Part shown: positions 51,440-62,959 of the stretch, piece by piece
Layout of the letters: each line of letters starts with the position of its first letter
Position numbering within the stretch: position 1 is the stretch's first letter
Assembly (NCBI GenBank): GCA_963513935.1
Contig: OY740774.1
Span: 98,587,668-98,651,667 of the forward strand
Direction of reading: 5' to 3'
Length of the DNA stretch: 64,000 nt
Source: Aphrophora alni
Taxonomy: Eukaryota; Arthropoda; Insecta; Hemiptera; Aphrophoridae
Made by a program: the position numbers and the translations under genes
The notes under the pieces: generated by a model
The model's input: only the letters and a program-made list of their open reading frames with translations
What the model was told of the DNA's origin: nothing
Database searches by the model: none

Positions 51440-51673
51440 TGTTCTAAAACTTAAAAAAAGCTAAAGAAAAAGAAATAAGTTAGTAAACCCATTAAACAAA
51501 TAATACTGGAGGGGAAGCCTCGTGATGGGAGGGGCTTGCACAGCAGTATGTATATGGAGTATTTTAGTACTAATGGAGATCTTGAAGATGAAGGTACTCC
51601 GAAACACGTCGACAAATGTAAATAATACGTCAATGGTAAGATTAGCAGAAGATTGTATTCAAACTCATAATTG

Positions 51674-52470
51674 TTATAAAGACATAATATCTTAACATTG
51701 TCTCGATAGAATTTATCAAATATTGCTCAAATGTAAGGGAAATAGAAATAGTTTTTAAAGTCCCAAACAAAACTTTTCTATCATTATCTCCTTAAAAAAT
51801 ACCGTTTAGATATTTATCGGGGAAATCCAACACACTTTATATTGTGCTGTTATAAACGCTTAGTTTCTTAAAATCGTCTCTCCCGATTTTGAACAAATTG
51901 TATTAGAAATAACTGTAATGTTGCAACGAAACTTATTGATTACTATCTCACCGAAAATGTATTTCGTATTTATTGGTAAAAAAAACGAACACTTCTTGTA
52001 TGGTACTGTTACAATAGGCCTAATATCTCTAAATCTTCTATACAGATTATGATCAAATTTGCCTTAAATATGCATTTTAAAATTTCAAACAAAACTTATC
52101 GATGGTTATCTCAATAATAATGGATTTCGGAATTAATTAGTAAAAAACAAAACGTAGTGTGTTTATGAAATGCTCAAATACTCAAATTCTCAAAATAACT
52201 TCTATCAATTTATGTAAAACTTATTCTAAAATACATTTAAGATGCCGAACAAAACATTGATAACTAATACTTCGATAATACTAATTCGGTATTTATGAGT
52301 AAATAGAAAGAAAGAAACAAAACAGCATATCTTTTACATTGCTATTACAAAAAACCCTAATGTCTCAAAAATAAGCTGTACCGATTTTATTGTTTTTAAA
52401 TTTTGCAAAGTGTTGAAAGATTGATACTCAATTACACCAACTTCTTTCCTATAACAAATATAAGAGAACA
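51674..52470 (+). repeat. Degenerate satellite, about 161-bp unit, four-plus copies
   Basis: A landmark aaacaaaactta-tcgat recurs at about 51766, 51925, 52088 and 52248 (spacings 159, 163 and 160). Each is followed by tatctc..aataatg, a tttcgg/cgtatttattggtaaa block, a caaaac..cagcatat-like stretch, gctgttacaaa, ctaatatctc and a final ttttgatcaaattt-like segment. Partial units flank it (51674-51765, about 52411-52470). It starts directly after the right end of the PLE remnant. The ttattggtaaa and gattttgatcaaa blocks recall family B. Confidence 0.75.
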
Positions 52471-52639
52471 ATTTAATAATACAGAAAAAACAAAAATTTC
52501 CCATCACTTTCAAAAAGACCGAGATATTTTCGAGTCTTTTTTGTTTTGTTTGTGGTTAGGTACATGAGAAAGTTAGGGCAATGTTATTGTACAGTTTATT
52601 TATATAAGTAACGAAGATATAGATTTGTTTTTGTTGTTA

Positions 52640-52870
52640 AAAGCGAAAAACTTTTCGGTCATCATCGTTTCATAAAAAAAGAAGAAAATAAAATAGTAAG
52701 ACTTCTAGCCCTCAAATACTCTTATAGTGTCAGGTTCGGAAAGTACAAGAGTTGGTCAAGAGAGACCTGATTGGAAAGATGAAAGAGAGGGATCAAACCC
52801 AAAAACTATATAAAAAAATATGTACATCCAGCTAGAGCCTCTCGGGATTTATATTTATTAAAAATCTGCG
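52640..52870 (+). repeat. Exon-like module (family C), copy 5
   Basis: taaaagcgaaaaacttttcg, gtcatcatcg, ctcttatagtgtcaggttcg, caagagttggtcaagagaga, cctgattggaaagatgaaag, agagggatcaaaccc and ccagctagagcctctcggga, the fullest copy besides the first. It is preceded by a T-rich stretch as at the intron end upstream of 3896. Several indels break the frame. Confidence 0.8.
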
Positions 52871-53693
52871 ACCACGTACTTGAAATAAAAAATAAAACAT
52901 TTATAATATAAAATAAATACTCTAGTGGTTTGCAAGCAATAGACCCTTAGTTTTTAACATAAAAACATACTATTACTCTTTTGTGTCGAATTAATAAATG
53001 AAGTGATTACAAAAACAGTGTAATTGTTTTGTAAATAATAATTTACTTTGTTACTTTAACTCTATGAACTTCAAAAAGATTTATCGAATCATCAAAAGTA
53101 GGAAGCAACAATGTATTATGTTTTTTATTAAGCAAAATTTTCTTACGCGAACGTTTAAGAAAACTTTTCAAATATTATTATTTCATTTGAAATTCTATAT
53201 TAATCTAAAATTATAAAATATACACAAACCGTTCTTTATTACTTCAAAAGAACTTGTTCCTACATTAATGTCCTGACTGGTACATGCGTTTGGCTTAAAC
53301 TGTGTAATAAACACAAAAACATAGTTACAAACGAAATTCCAAATGGTCTAATTAAAACATGATCTCGCTTCGCTTGGTCTATAAGGTAATTATAGTTTCA
53401 AAAACCTTTTGCTCAAGTGGTTTCTAAACATTACTTAATTACATTTCTACTTAATGAATTTAATAAACATTGGGAGGTGCTTAATCCAACGTTTGTGTTC
53501 AAGTTTTTAATTAAAATGGTTTTCTTTTCATGTTCGTTCTTTAGGTATAATAACGAGACTTACAACGTTAATTTGATAAATATGTAGAACAGTTTGTTTA
53601 ATGTGGAAATTAACAAACGTCGCACAAATGTAACTATAATTTCCAATTAAATGTTGTTAAAATAAACATAAATATAGCTACATACATAAAAGA
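52871..53693. other. No gene seen
   Basis: AT-rich spacer. Confidence 0.45.
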
Positions 53694-54033
53694 AATTAAA
53701 ATAATAGAATTAGTCCCCTTATAGACTACAGGACAGTGAGTGGAGATTGGTGTTGTGTAGAATAAATTTAAACGATATAAAACAAAATACAAAAATAAAT
53801 TAAAATAACATAATTAGTCCCTATATAGATTACAATATAAAACAAAACACGAAAATAAGTTAAAATTATAGTATTAGTCCCTATATAGACTACTGTTCAA
53901 GTGAATGGAGATTGGTGTTGTTGCAGAACAATATGAAACAAAATAAAAAATAAATTAAAATAATAGCATTAATCCCCATATACACTAATGTTCAGTGACT
54001 GGAGATTGGTGTTGTTGCAGAAGAAATAAATAA

Positions 54034-54095
<62 letters not shown>

Positions 54096-54180
54096 TAATA
54101 GATTTAATCCCCATATAAACCACTGTTCAGTAAGTGGAGATTGGTGTTGTTGTAGAACAAATATAAACAATATAATATAA
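53694..54180 (+). repeat. Minisatellite, about 110-bp unit, five units
   Basis: Units begin aattaaaataatag near 53694, 53798, 53858 (short), 53953 and 54088. Each carries attagtccccatatagacta, and four carry gtgg/ctggagattggtgttgtt followed by gcagaacaa. Unit 4 has gained a TAAA/TA tract (54024-54088). Confidence 0.9.
54024..54088. repeat. (TAAA)n(TA)n microsatellite
   Basis: Four TAAA-type units and then about 24 TA units, inside the minisatellite. Confidence 0.95.
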
Positions 54181-55240
54181 TAAATTCAAAATTACATAAA
54201 AAACTAAAATTAAAAAGTGAATACAAAATTTATACATACATTAACCAAACATACGAATTTAATAAAGTACTAATACACACAAAACGATTTAAAGAAGATA
54301 CAATAGAAAATAAAATACAATGATTATACAAACGAAGACTATAAATTATGATAATTATTGAGAAGACAAATGTCACGTTCTTTCTACTGAGAAATCATAT
54401 AAACAAACAAAATCTAAAACAAAAACAGCAAGATGGAATATGCTACACGTAAACAGAATTAATCATTAGTTTCTCTTTTCGTGTCTCCCAACCATCTGCT
54501 AACAAGAAATAATATAAATGCTAAATTTCAAGTAGAAAAGTATGAACCCTCCAGGGAAAATTTAGTACACAGTTACACATGAAATGTACTTTTATTATTT
54601 ATATACGTAGAATTAAAATAGTTTAAGAGTCAAGTTTTTACGAATTTATAATGCCGGTGAGTGCATTCTGTAGGGATAGTGTATTTAAAATAAATAAGTA
54701 AATAATAAATCCATAGCGAAACAGCTCATTGTGGGCCTAGGATTTTGAGAAAGATTCTTGTCGGGTAATGTATGGTCAGCACATTGAGTTTCTATCGTCT
54801 TAATTCTAGCTTTCATAGCAGGATTCCTTAAAGACTCTCTACTTTGCTCAATATCGGAACTTTTTATGCTCCTACGCGGAACTCATAACGTCTTGCTCAT
54901 AAGAAGAGATATCTAGTTACTAGACAGAGAGTTGAAAAAGGTTTTTAATTTATTCAATACCATAAGTATGTAAAATAAGTTTATTTTAATGTTTTAATTT
55001 TGTGACTGGTACACTAAAAATCCGTGTTTTTCCTAGAAACATTCGTTAAATATCCCCCCCCCCCAAGTTGAAAACAGTATTTATTTATACCGAGTTTTTG
55101 TCGAAACGGGCGGATCGATTTCGATCAAATTTGCCATTTGGTTTTGTTTTAACCGATTTCTAAACCGAAGTTTTTCCTTATGTTTTGAATGAATATACAT
55201 TTAATACTACCAACCTTAGATCCAAAACAAAACAATTTAA
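54181..55240. other. No gene seen
   Basis: A-rich then mixed sequence with a C-run at about 55055-55064; no supportable frame. Confidence 0.45.
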
Positions 55241-55454
55241 AAATATAAATAGTATTTCTTACAGTCAAACGTATCCTTGTCTTTGGTTAAGCTTTTTCGC
55301 GACTAACACTGTACACAAATACAGTTCACATTTTTTGAAAATTATAAGTATTTCGTATAAAGTGTTTAAAAATACGATTAGTCAAAAAACAGCTGTAACA
55401 CATCTTAACCAAAGACAAGGATACATTTGACTGTAAGAAACAATATTTATATCT
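55241..55454. repeat. Hairpin element with about 50-bp arms
   Basis: 55241-55291 and 55404-55454 are inverted copies with a few mismatches (core ttcttacagtcaaac, atccttgtctttggttaag). Weaker pairing continues into the 110-base centre. MITE-like. The 81-codon frame across it is an artefact. Confidence 0.85.
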
Positions 55455-55589
55455 TTCAATTACGTTATCTGTAGTTAAAAAAATTTCTTTTAAAGCAACA
55501 ATTTAATGTTCTCAAACTGAGTTATATGAATAATAATATAATTTTTTTTTAATAATACTCCCTATAAGAAATCAACATAAGTATTCAGG
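55455..55589. other. Spacer
   Basis: Nothing supported. Confidence 0.4.
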
Positions 55590-55703
55590 ATAACAAACAA
55601 ACATAACACAATTCTCATAAAAAATACGCCTAAGTATTAGACGCGTTTCAACGACAAGGTCGTCCTCTTCAGTGATACACCAACCACACCAATCAAACTA
55701 TAA
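55590..55703 (-). repeat. PLE-like tail repeat, second subtype, copy 2
   Basis: Close match to 42092-42206. Motif at 55642-55672 on the minus strand: ctgaaga, g, gacgac / gtcgtt, gaaacgcgt, with the canonical GAAACGCGT end kept. Confidence 0.8.
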
Positions 55704-55971
55704 CATTAGTAGCCTGTATGCAAAGCGGCGTTTGGGAGTTTGTTTCACTAACAAGGTCGAAATCAATCATAGATATTTCAATTTCAGTAGATAATTTTTT
55801 TTTTCAATTTTCGCGGTTTATGACTAAGGACGACTAAGACCTCCATATACAACACTCTGTAAAATGGGTAACAGCTGAGTGAACCTTGTGATTTTTTTCT
55901 TTAAATGCTGATTGTTCCATTATATTCATTGTACTGTTTTTGTGATTCATGACCTATATTAAGACTGTTCT

Positions 55972-55973
<2 letters not shown>
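55704..55973. other. No gene seen
   Basis: On the minus strand, upstream of the tail, a short stretch reads EIEISMIDFDLVSE and NSQTPL; it might be a worn endonuclease end, but this is too weak to call. Confidence 0.3.

Positions 55974-56020
<47 letters not shown>
55974..56020. repeat. Poly-T run of 47
   Basis: Pure T. It could be the poly-A tail of a minus-strand retroposed sequence, but no body was recognised on either side. Confidence 0.95.
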
Positions 56021-56023
<3 letters not shown>

Positions 56024-56236
56024 GACTTCAAACTCGAACTTTTGGGAGACGAAAATTGTTTCCTTACTTAGTGTTTAGTTTAGCATGAGAATATTTTAAA
56101 GCTTACGATAAACGTTTCATAATCTTACTGTATATGAACCATTTTTATGAAACTGGTGGGAAAACTAACACAAAAACTTTCAGACTGTTATTAATATAGT
56201 GTAATAAGACATTTGCCATTATTTGTGTACATAAAA

Positions 56237-56345
56237 ATAATACACGACATATTCTAGACAATACGATGTATTTAACGTGTTGATATGTTCTAGATTGACA
56301 ACGAGAGTTGATTTATACTCTCGAAACGTCGTGTATTAATTTTCA
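56237..56345 (+). other. PLE-tail hairpin motif with outer pairing
   Basis: 56295-56330 reads ttgaca, acgagagttgatttatactc, tcgaaacgtc, with a 6-bp gagagt / actctc stem. Downstream gtcgtgtattaatttt (56328-56343) pairs with aaaataatacacgac (about 56235-56249), enclosing the motif. Confidence 0.6.
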
Positions 56346-57231
56346 TTCACAAATGGTGTAAATTTTCCGGTTAATAATACGAACAATCCATCATTACCAA
56401 CTTTAAAACCAGGGTTAAAACTATATACTGACAATCACAACAATCGAATTTGACCTCTCCTTACGCGACAAAATATTTCCTCGATAGTGATCCATGACGC
56501 ACATAATCCGCCATATTGATCGCTCAGACATTTATGATTACTTTTATTAATCGTGTAAAACTCAGTTCCGCTACACATCTCCCATAAAATCTTAACGGCC
56601 AAAGTGTAAAAACATGCGGTTGTGTTTTTCATATGAATGATGCGTTTTTATTTGAGCATTTATTACGGTGTACCGACAGTAAAAGTTTTAATATATATTT
56701 TGGTTTTATTTTAAGGGACGAGGGAGGGCAAAAATAGGGTTTGAGCGCAGGTGTGTTCGATCAATACAGAGCAGGTGAGTCCACCCCTCTGGCCTCCGCC
56801 GTCAATAACTGTGTTACCTTCGGTAAGTTACAAGAATATAACGTAATACTCATGACAGACAATCTATTTTATTTTTAAACCTTTTATGTGTTCTGCCCTA
56901 AAAATTAGAGAAAATTAAAAATAATGTTTATCTACTAAATATTAAACGAAAATTGTTAGGATAACTTTTACAGATTTTTGATACTCAGATTTTTTGAGGG
57001 CTTTTAAAATATTGCAATTCTTTGCTTAAAAAAATGAATTTTTACTTTTAATACATTATAATAGTTTACTTTCACTATATTTGTTCTGTGATACAAATAT
57101 ATAAACAAAAAGTATTGTTTTCTTTGTGTCCAAATTGGTGTTTTCTGTAAAATTAAATTTTAACCAACCCCGCCAACCACTGATTGTTTATAGTGGGCCC
57201 TCCTTATTACAGGTTGGTTGTTGTTTTCTAT
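56346..57231. other. No gene seen; two strong donor-like sites
   Basis: gagcag/gtgagt at about 56774 and cttcg/gtaagt at about 56823 sit in a locally less AT-rich stretch (56710-56830, with a short frame reading GRGRAKIGFERR). It could be a first exon or chance. A 65-codon minus frame at 56435-56632 contains an atccgccat block of the dispersed-repeat type. Confidence 0.3.
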
Positions 57232-57500
57232 TTATTTAAAAGGCGAAAAAATTCTCGGTTATAATCGTTTAAAAAAGGAAGATAAAAGAAAGACCTCTAA
57301 TCCCCGAATACTGTAATAGCTTGAGAGACGGTAAGAACAAGAGTTGGTTAACAGCGTCCTGATGGAAAGATGAAAGAGAGGTATCTAACTCAAGATTACA
57401 TGAAAAATGTGTAGCTACAGCTAGTCTCTCGGAATTGCTAAACCCGTACTTACTACAGTGAATCTTTAAGGGTACTACAGGTTTTAAAGAAAAACCTTGT
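57232..57500 (+). repeat. Exon-like module (family C), copy 6
   Basis: ttaaaaggcgaaaaaattct, ataatcg, aatagcttgagagacggtaa, gaacaagagttggttaacag, cctgatggaaagatgaaaga, gaggtatctaactcaagatt, acatgaaaaatgtgtagcta, cagctagtctctcgg, then cccgtacttacta. Preceded by tgttgttttctatttat, the pyrimidine tract of the intron end. Confidence 0.8.
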
Positions 57501-58018
57501 GTCCTAGATGAAATACGAAATTACCAAATTAGTCTCAAGCAACGATTTAAACCGCAAGGTGACCAGCACACTTAGGAATAGTGACTTTTATATCATTTGA
57601 GTACTGTAGTCAGATTGCCTATTGTACCCCTTAATTTTATTTCTGACTAAGAATGTAGTTATCAGATTATTTGAATACAAAGTTTAGTTAAAAAAGTAAA
57701 AACTTGTTAATTTATATTAAAACTCAAATATATACGAGCTGAGATCTAATCTAACACGGATTAGAACGTACCTGGCCATTATACTTAAAGAAATTAAAAA
57801 AATTAATTAAGTTGTTTCAATCTACAAAGAGTTAAAAGATATTAGATAATGTTGGATTGTTCTTATTATTGATGTAATTTATCTGGTTATCACTTGTACA
57901 TATAAATAATACATAACAGTGTTTCTCGTAACTAGTTGATAAAACCTAAAATATTAAAAGGGTAAAACAAAAAATCTCAAAAAGATTTGTATGTTTTTTA
58001 TAGCATATGTTTTATCGT
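57501..58018. other. No gene seen
   Basis: AT-rich spacer. Confidence 0.4.
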
Positions 58019-58058
58019 CTGATGATGAGAGTTAATCCATACATACTCTTGAAACATC
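58019..58058 (+). other. PLE-tail hairpin motif (best core)
   Basis: ctgatga, t, gagagt / actctt stem around a 13-nt loop, gaaacatc. The CTGATGA and GAAAC boxes are both intact, with one extra base between CTGATGA and the stem, as in all copies. Confidence 0.65.
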
Positions 58059-59512
58059 GCTTATTAATTATATACATATCATTCTAAGTATCTAAATTAA
58101 TTGAATATGTATAATCAGTCGCCATTTAAATAAGCAACGCCATTTTCTCAACATTTCTTTACAACAGGTGAAATATTCGTTGCATTGGATTTGTTCAACG
58201 GGGATCTCGATCAACAGGTGTTGGACAAAGCTAGAATTTATGTTGTATAGAGTGCATTATGTACTTTTTGTAGTTTGTACTTTATTAGCACAAAATGCAT
58301 GCACAAATTAATATTAGGGCAAGTATGTTACTTCCTCTATCTGTTCGTCTTTGTTTCATTTAAAAGTTTGTACAGGATAAACAATTTAAAACGGGTTAAC
58401 TGTAAGGGTTCACCTAAGCAGCACTCATAAAGTAATACAATGATTTTTTATGAATGAGAGAAATTCTTTAATACTTACATTTAAAGTTTTTGCTCGAGTT
58501 TATGTTGAGAGACACTCAACGCAAACGGCACAGTTAATAGCGTCGATAACACAAATATTCGTCCAAAGTGATTTTATAAATTTCAACCTTCAAGAAACCC
58601 TACAGCAAAAGTCACATGTAGATATATCCCGGGAAGGAGCAACTACAGTTCTGTGCTAACGATTTATTCTTCTATTGACGCCCTGTAAACACTTGTCAGT
58701 GAAGTGTGAGATGTATAGTTGTCATTCCTTCTTGTTAAAGGAAGCTGTATGCACGATCATCACCCAACTAAATGTAGAATTCTTCTAAAGTTCTGAGATA
58801 TACTTCTGTATTGACAGTTGTGTCAAAACATATTCACTACATGATACGATAACCAGAAACTGATTTTCTCAACTTCAAGTCATTTCTCATGCAGTTCCTA
58901 TCGGATCTATACCTGGAGATTTGCAGATTTATTGAGAAGAAAGAATAAATCATTCTTTGTTAGTTATAAAAAAATAAAATTTTAATAAGAAGGTAGTTAT
59001 AGAAATTAAAAGTTTTGATTTATCTGATTTCTTCAGTTGTTAGACAAATGTACACGATAAGGTCTTGAATTCAAAGAATCTCACGGGATGATGTATATTT
59101 TATACCACTTTGTTGTGATATTGTTTGTATAGATTTTTGGGACTCATTTAAACACTGTGTTGAAAATCAGCTACGGCCTCTGGAGTTCAATAAACAAATG
59201 GTTATTCCATTTTTTCATTTGTCACAAATTTGGTAGTACGTCATTTTAAAACAAATTTATAACGACTGCTTTAGGAAACTCATCGGCTCTTATCCTCTAT
59301 ATTACCTAAAAGAATCCTGAAGAAACATAAGCTTAAAGTATTGCAATCCCTTTTTTCAGAGAATAAGGCATAACACAACAACGACATTAAACGCACTGTA
59401 GCAAAATAGTGACAGAAAGAACCGATAGTAGTGCTATAGTCGCCGAAGGCTACATAATCGTAAAACATCACCCTGGAACCGGTTTTAACTTGCTTTATCT
59501 GTAGCTTAGACA
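58059..59512. other. No gene seen (1.45 kb)
   Basis: The 69-codon plus frame 58450-58659 and 77-codon minus frame 59280-59513 were read and not recognised; neither has splice support. Confidence 0.4.
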
Positions 59513-59842
59513 TTTATGGAAGGAAACGAAAAGGCGGATAAACTGGCAAAAAAGGACCAAAGACACCTTTCATTGGAGCAAAGAATTGTTTGGAAAAGTG
59601 GATAAGATCAGAGACTTGTGTTTGCTGGAGAAAAATTTCAAAAGAGAAGCTCTTTACCAGATCACAAACTTTCTATGTTACTCGCTGTACAAAGCAAACG
59701 AACCAAAGAACACTGCGCTTTTTAGAAACATTTTAATAATTTGTGCAACCTACTCTTGGAAACTACAGAACACATACTTCTGAAATGTGAAAGATTAGGA
59801 TGCAGAAGACTTACCGACCTTCGATCAATTCTAGTGGGTACT
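59513..59842 (+). pseudogene. LINE RNase H end and C-terminal zinc-knuckle relic
   Basis: The frame from 59513 reads FMEGNEKADKLAKKDQR, the EGNEKADxLAKKG motif at the end of the RNase H domain of non-LTR retrotransposons. In the same frame, after stops at 59603 and 59726, comes LLLETTEHILLKCERLGCRR, then LTDLRSILVG. This is the C-terminal CxxC-ETxEHxLLxC type segment of Jockey/R1/I-like elements; its first cysteine pair is degraded (LCNLL). The spacing of about 80 residues between the two motifs is as in intact elements, so this is the 3' end of one LINE copy, inactive through stops. It ends at a (CTA)n/(ATA)n patch (59840-59862), a plausible 3' tail. Confidence 0.85.
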
Positions 59843-59944
59843 ACTACTACTACTAATAATAATAACAGAAATTTATGGATAGTATTTCCGAAAATTTAGT
59901 AACATTACTTTTATTCATATTTTCGAGTTATTTTTATTATTTTC

Positions 59945-60000
59945 CTGTAGATTAAAAAAAACCTCTCGTTTACCATTGGCTTGTAAAAAGAGAAGAATAA
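59945..60000 (+). repeat. Exon-like module (family C), 5' fragment
   Basis: ttttattattttcctgtag, then attaaaaaaaacctctcgtt, taccattggcttgtaaaaag. It matches the pyrimidine tract, acceptor and first 50 bases of the module and stops there. Confidence 0.5.
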
Positions 60001-61666
60001 AACTTAAAATAAATATGCTCATATAATTCACTATTTATATTAATCATGCATTTTTGTGTACACCACTGATACATAGGCCTATAACTAAACTATACAAAGT
60101 TTACTGATACCAATACACGACGGTTGTGTATTGTAGTGTTCTGTTCCACTCTAGATACTTAAGAACTCCATAACGAACTAAATAAACAGTAAAAATATTC
60201 AAATGTCATAATATTAATTTTAAACAGTATAGTAACTGTTTCTTAAATTTTAGATACAGATTGAAAATAGTCTTCCCAACCCATAACTTATTTTGCAATG
60301 ATGATAGAGACTTTAATGGATTATTACTCTCTACCTTACTGTTAGGATTTAAAAAAATCTCTCCATTAAGAAGGGAGAGAAGGTAATTACAGTAATTTAA
60401 ATGACCATGTCTACATTATAATACCTCATTTTAAAAGTCACATAAAGACAAGAAAAATGGCAGAAAATAAATTATATAAACTGATGGGGACGTAAAATGT
60501 GAATAAACCCTTAAATAAAATTCCTATAGATTTACCATAAATTCCAAGTTGTTAATCTACTAATAACTGTTCTCAACAACTTTTCAAACAGTATTAAATA
60601 TTGCAATGGTGAAAGTTAGGCCAAACAAAACGAAAATTGTAAAATCAGTAGGGAATTCTCAGAAGCTGGAAATTATTCATTATGAAAAGCCTGATAAGAT
60701 AAAGAAATGGATTTTCTCGTTAACCTGCCAGTTCATATAAAGTGCACCAAAATGAACTTAGCAGTATTTAAACTACAGATTTAAAATTTGAATTCTCACC
60801 TTTTTGGTTAGGTGAGTGTCATAGAGTCATTAAGTTTCAGTCATTTCTATTGTCTTCACGATACTTTTAAAATTAAAGTAGTCACAAGGTAGGGGTAGGA
60901 GTTGCCTATTTCCTCTAAAAATGAGGTGTTTGAAAACCTACTAAAAAATTGAGAAACTGTCCAAAAAATATCATGACGGCTTTTAGTCTCTATAGGGATT
61001 TATTAAAAAAAAATAAAATAAAAAAAATACCATTAAATTGTTATTGTAAATCGGATAAATATTCGTCTATTTTATGGGGGAAAATGGTTTGGATATTCCA
61101 TGTTTGATCACGGTAATCAGTCCCATCATATTTAATACTGAATTCTTCAAAGAAACGTGGTGTAATTTATTAAAAAAATATTGACAAGGGAAAAGAAAAT
61201 ATAATAAGTCTATTACTCATGTTTCACAATCTTAAATTAATTAAATTATAATTAATTAAAACAAGATATTCTGTATTCATTAAACGAAGTATAATACGGT
61301 TACCAAGAAAGATAGACTTAACGTAAATCGGTGTAACGTGAAGACACACACTAATTAGATATGTGTAAATAGATCTACTAACTAGCGTGCCGTGTTGCAT
61401 ATTATAGGAGAGAAATTGAAGATTAAATATTAAGAATAATTCTAAACAATTTTATGCATTACTAACTACATATACTATTAGAGAAAACCTTTGTATAGTT
61501 GAGATAATATTTTTGAACTTTAGGGAAGCGTTGGCAGGAAAAGTAGTGATAATTTGGCGGCCAATGTGAAAAATTAAATTGGCTGAAAAGTTAACTAAAA
61601 TAACAATTGTAGACTTAAGGTAGAAGATTGTCTGATAAAATGTTTTTCTATATTATTTCTTGTTGT
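60001..61666. other. No gene seen (1.7 kb)
   Basis: AT-rich. Only a 7-bp tctctcc/ggagaga hairpin near 60359-60381 was noted. Confidence 0.5.
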
Positions 61667-61950
61667 TTAAGGCTGAAACAACAGTTATCTCTCAGTTATC
61701 ATTGACTTACAAAAAAATAAGAAAACATAAAATAAAGACACATAGATCTTGAATAACGTCGTCAGCACCGAAAGAGAAAAAGCGTTGGTTAAGAGAGTCC
61801 TTTTAGAAAAGACGAAAAAGAAAAATCTAACCCTACATTAGACAAAAAAAAGTGCAGATCCAACTGGAGTCCCTAAGGATTACCACGACCGTATTTACTA
61901 TAAAAGAGCCTCTGAGGATACCACGTTAAGGGCATAAGGTAGGAAGACCT
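61667..61950 (+). repeat. Exon-like module (family C), copy 8
   Basis: tttaaggctgaaacaacag, ctctcagttatcattg, gcaccgaaagagaaaaagcg, ttggttaagagagtcctttt, agatccaactggagtcccta, aggattaccacgaccgtatt and ctctgaggataccac. Preceded by ttctatattatttcttgttg. Confidence 0.75.
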
Positions 61951-62931
61951 AATTTCTCCAGTTATGTTTAACGTAAGTACATAAATAAGTAAATATGTCA
62001 TTTCAGAATACATATAAAATATATTCAACAACAACAAGAAAAAAAGACAACAATACAAATCCACATTTTAAAGATACGTAAGTATAAATAAATTTATTGA
62101 ATTAAAAAACAGAAAATATTATAAATTAATAAGTATAAAGGGGCTATAGTTTTACAAGGGATTACATCAGAACTTCAATTGTAGGACAAATTAACAGTTA
62201 TCAAATAACAGTTAATAAATAAATAAAAGTAATTAAATATAATGAACTAGAGGGATGAACATTACAATAAAAGTAAACGTTCAAGAAACGAACAGTAAAA
62301 AGATACAAATATGTTAAAACACTAAGCCATTTAAATGAATATAAGAAATTTAGTAATTTAATTGAGAAATTAGGTATTACAGGAATCTCTTTATCGGGGG
62401 ATAATAATATATTAGAGTTGCACAAAGACAAGCAAGTGATAGAATAATATATATATATATATATATATAAACAGATAAAATAATAAAGTACTACAATAGT
62501 ATTCAATAAGGGTTAGTAATAGAAGATAAAATCTGGAGTGACGACCAAAAGCGTAAAATATTAACGCTTTTCGAATTAATTTGCGTGTGTGTGTAATTTT
62601 TAAATAAATATAAAATCGATAATTACCGAAGTGTTGAAAATAAATACCTAATCAATAATAATTGTTTCTTTTATTAAATAGAAATTTAAGTAATGTTTTA
62701 TTAGTTAGATATTTTTTAATTTAATTTTTAAGAAGATTGTAAATTTGAGAAGCTGCATAATTAAAAAAAAAAATTTAACTCCATTGTCGGTTCAAAAACT
62801 TGATTGTCTACTGCAACGAAATTTATCCACTTAACAAGAAAATGAAAATTTTCGGATCTGTTATAAAACATGGATCATCAGTTAGTTTGTGTACAATCGG
62901 CTTTGTTACTACTCCAGTACTAAAGTAGGTA
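61951..62931. other. No gene seen
   Basis: A-rich. A (TA)n tract lies at 62446-62469. Minus frames of 63-101 codons (61873-62064 and 62201-62506) are hydrophobic by base composition and not called. Confidence 0.45.
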
Positions 62932-62959
62932 TCGAAGATGGAGAAAATCTGAAACGTAT
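62932..62959 (+). other. PLE-tail hairpin motif, partly degenerate
   Basis: tcgaaga, t, gga / tct stem with loop gaaaa, gaaacgta. A possible inverted partner (ctgatga ... gatccgaaaa on the minus strand) lies at about 62850-62880. Confidence 0.4.

Larger units (their letters stand above)
50891..51660 (+). mobile_element. Truncated Penelope-like element with about 95-bp inverted ends
   Basis: Left arm about 50891-50986 and right arm about 51561-51660 are diverged inverted copies (gaatacaat..., tttatatttgtcgacg, ggagt, catcttcaagatct, tagtact). Both carry the tail hairpin motif: 50944-50971 minus, with ggag / ctcc stem, and 51581-51613 plus, ending gaaacacgtc. Between them lies a broken GIY-YIG endonuclease (51123-51439). 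This is the same plan as 31290-31764. Confidence 0.8.

Noticed and set aside
51674..54180. CRISPR-like array
   Set aside because: Repeats are too long, diverged and without unique spacers, and all other evidence is eukaryotic.
55974..56020. SINE or processed pseudogene tail at the poly-T run
   Set aside because: No element body or target-site duplication recognised on either side.
56774..56830. First exon of a gene at the two strong donor-like sites
   Set aside because: No promoter, start codon in frame or following exon could be recognised; left as a remark.
58450..58659. 69-codon plus-strand frame with balanced composition
   Set aside because: No known motif, no splice sites and no repeat partner; length is within chance for this composition.
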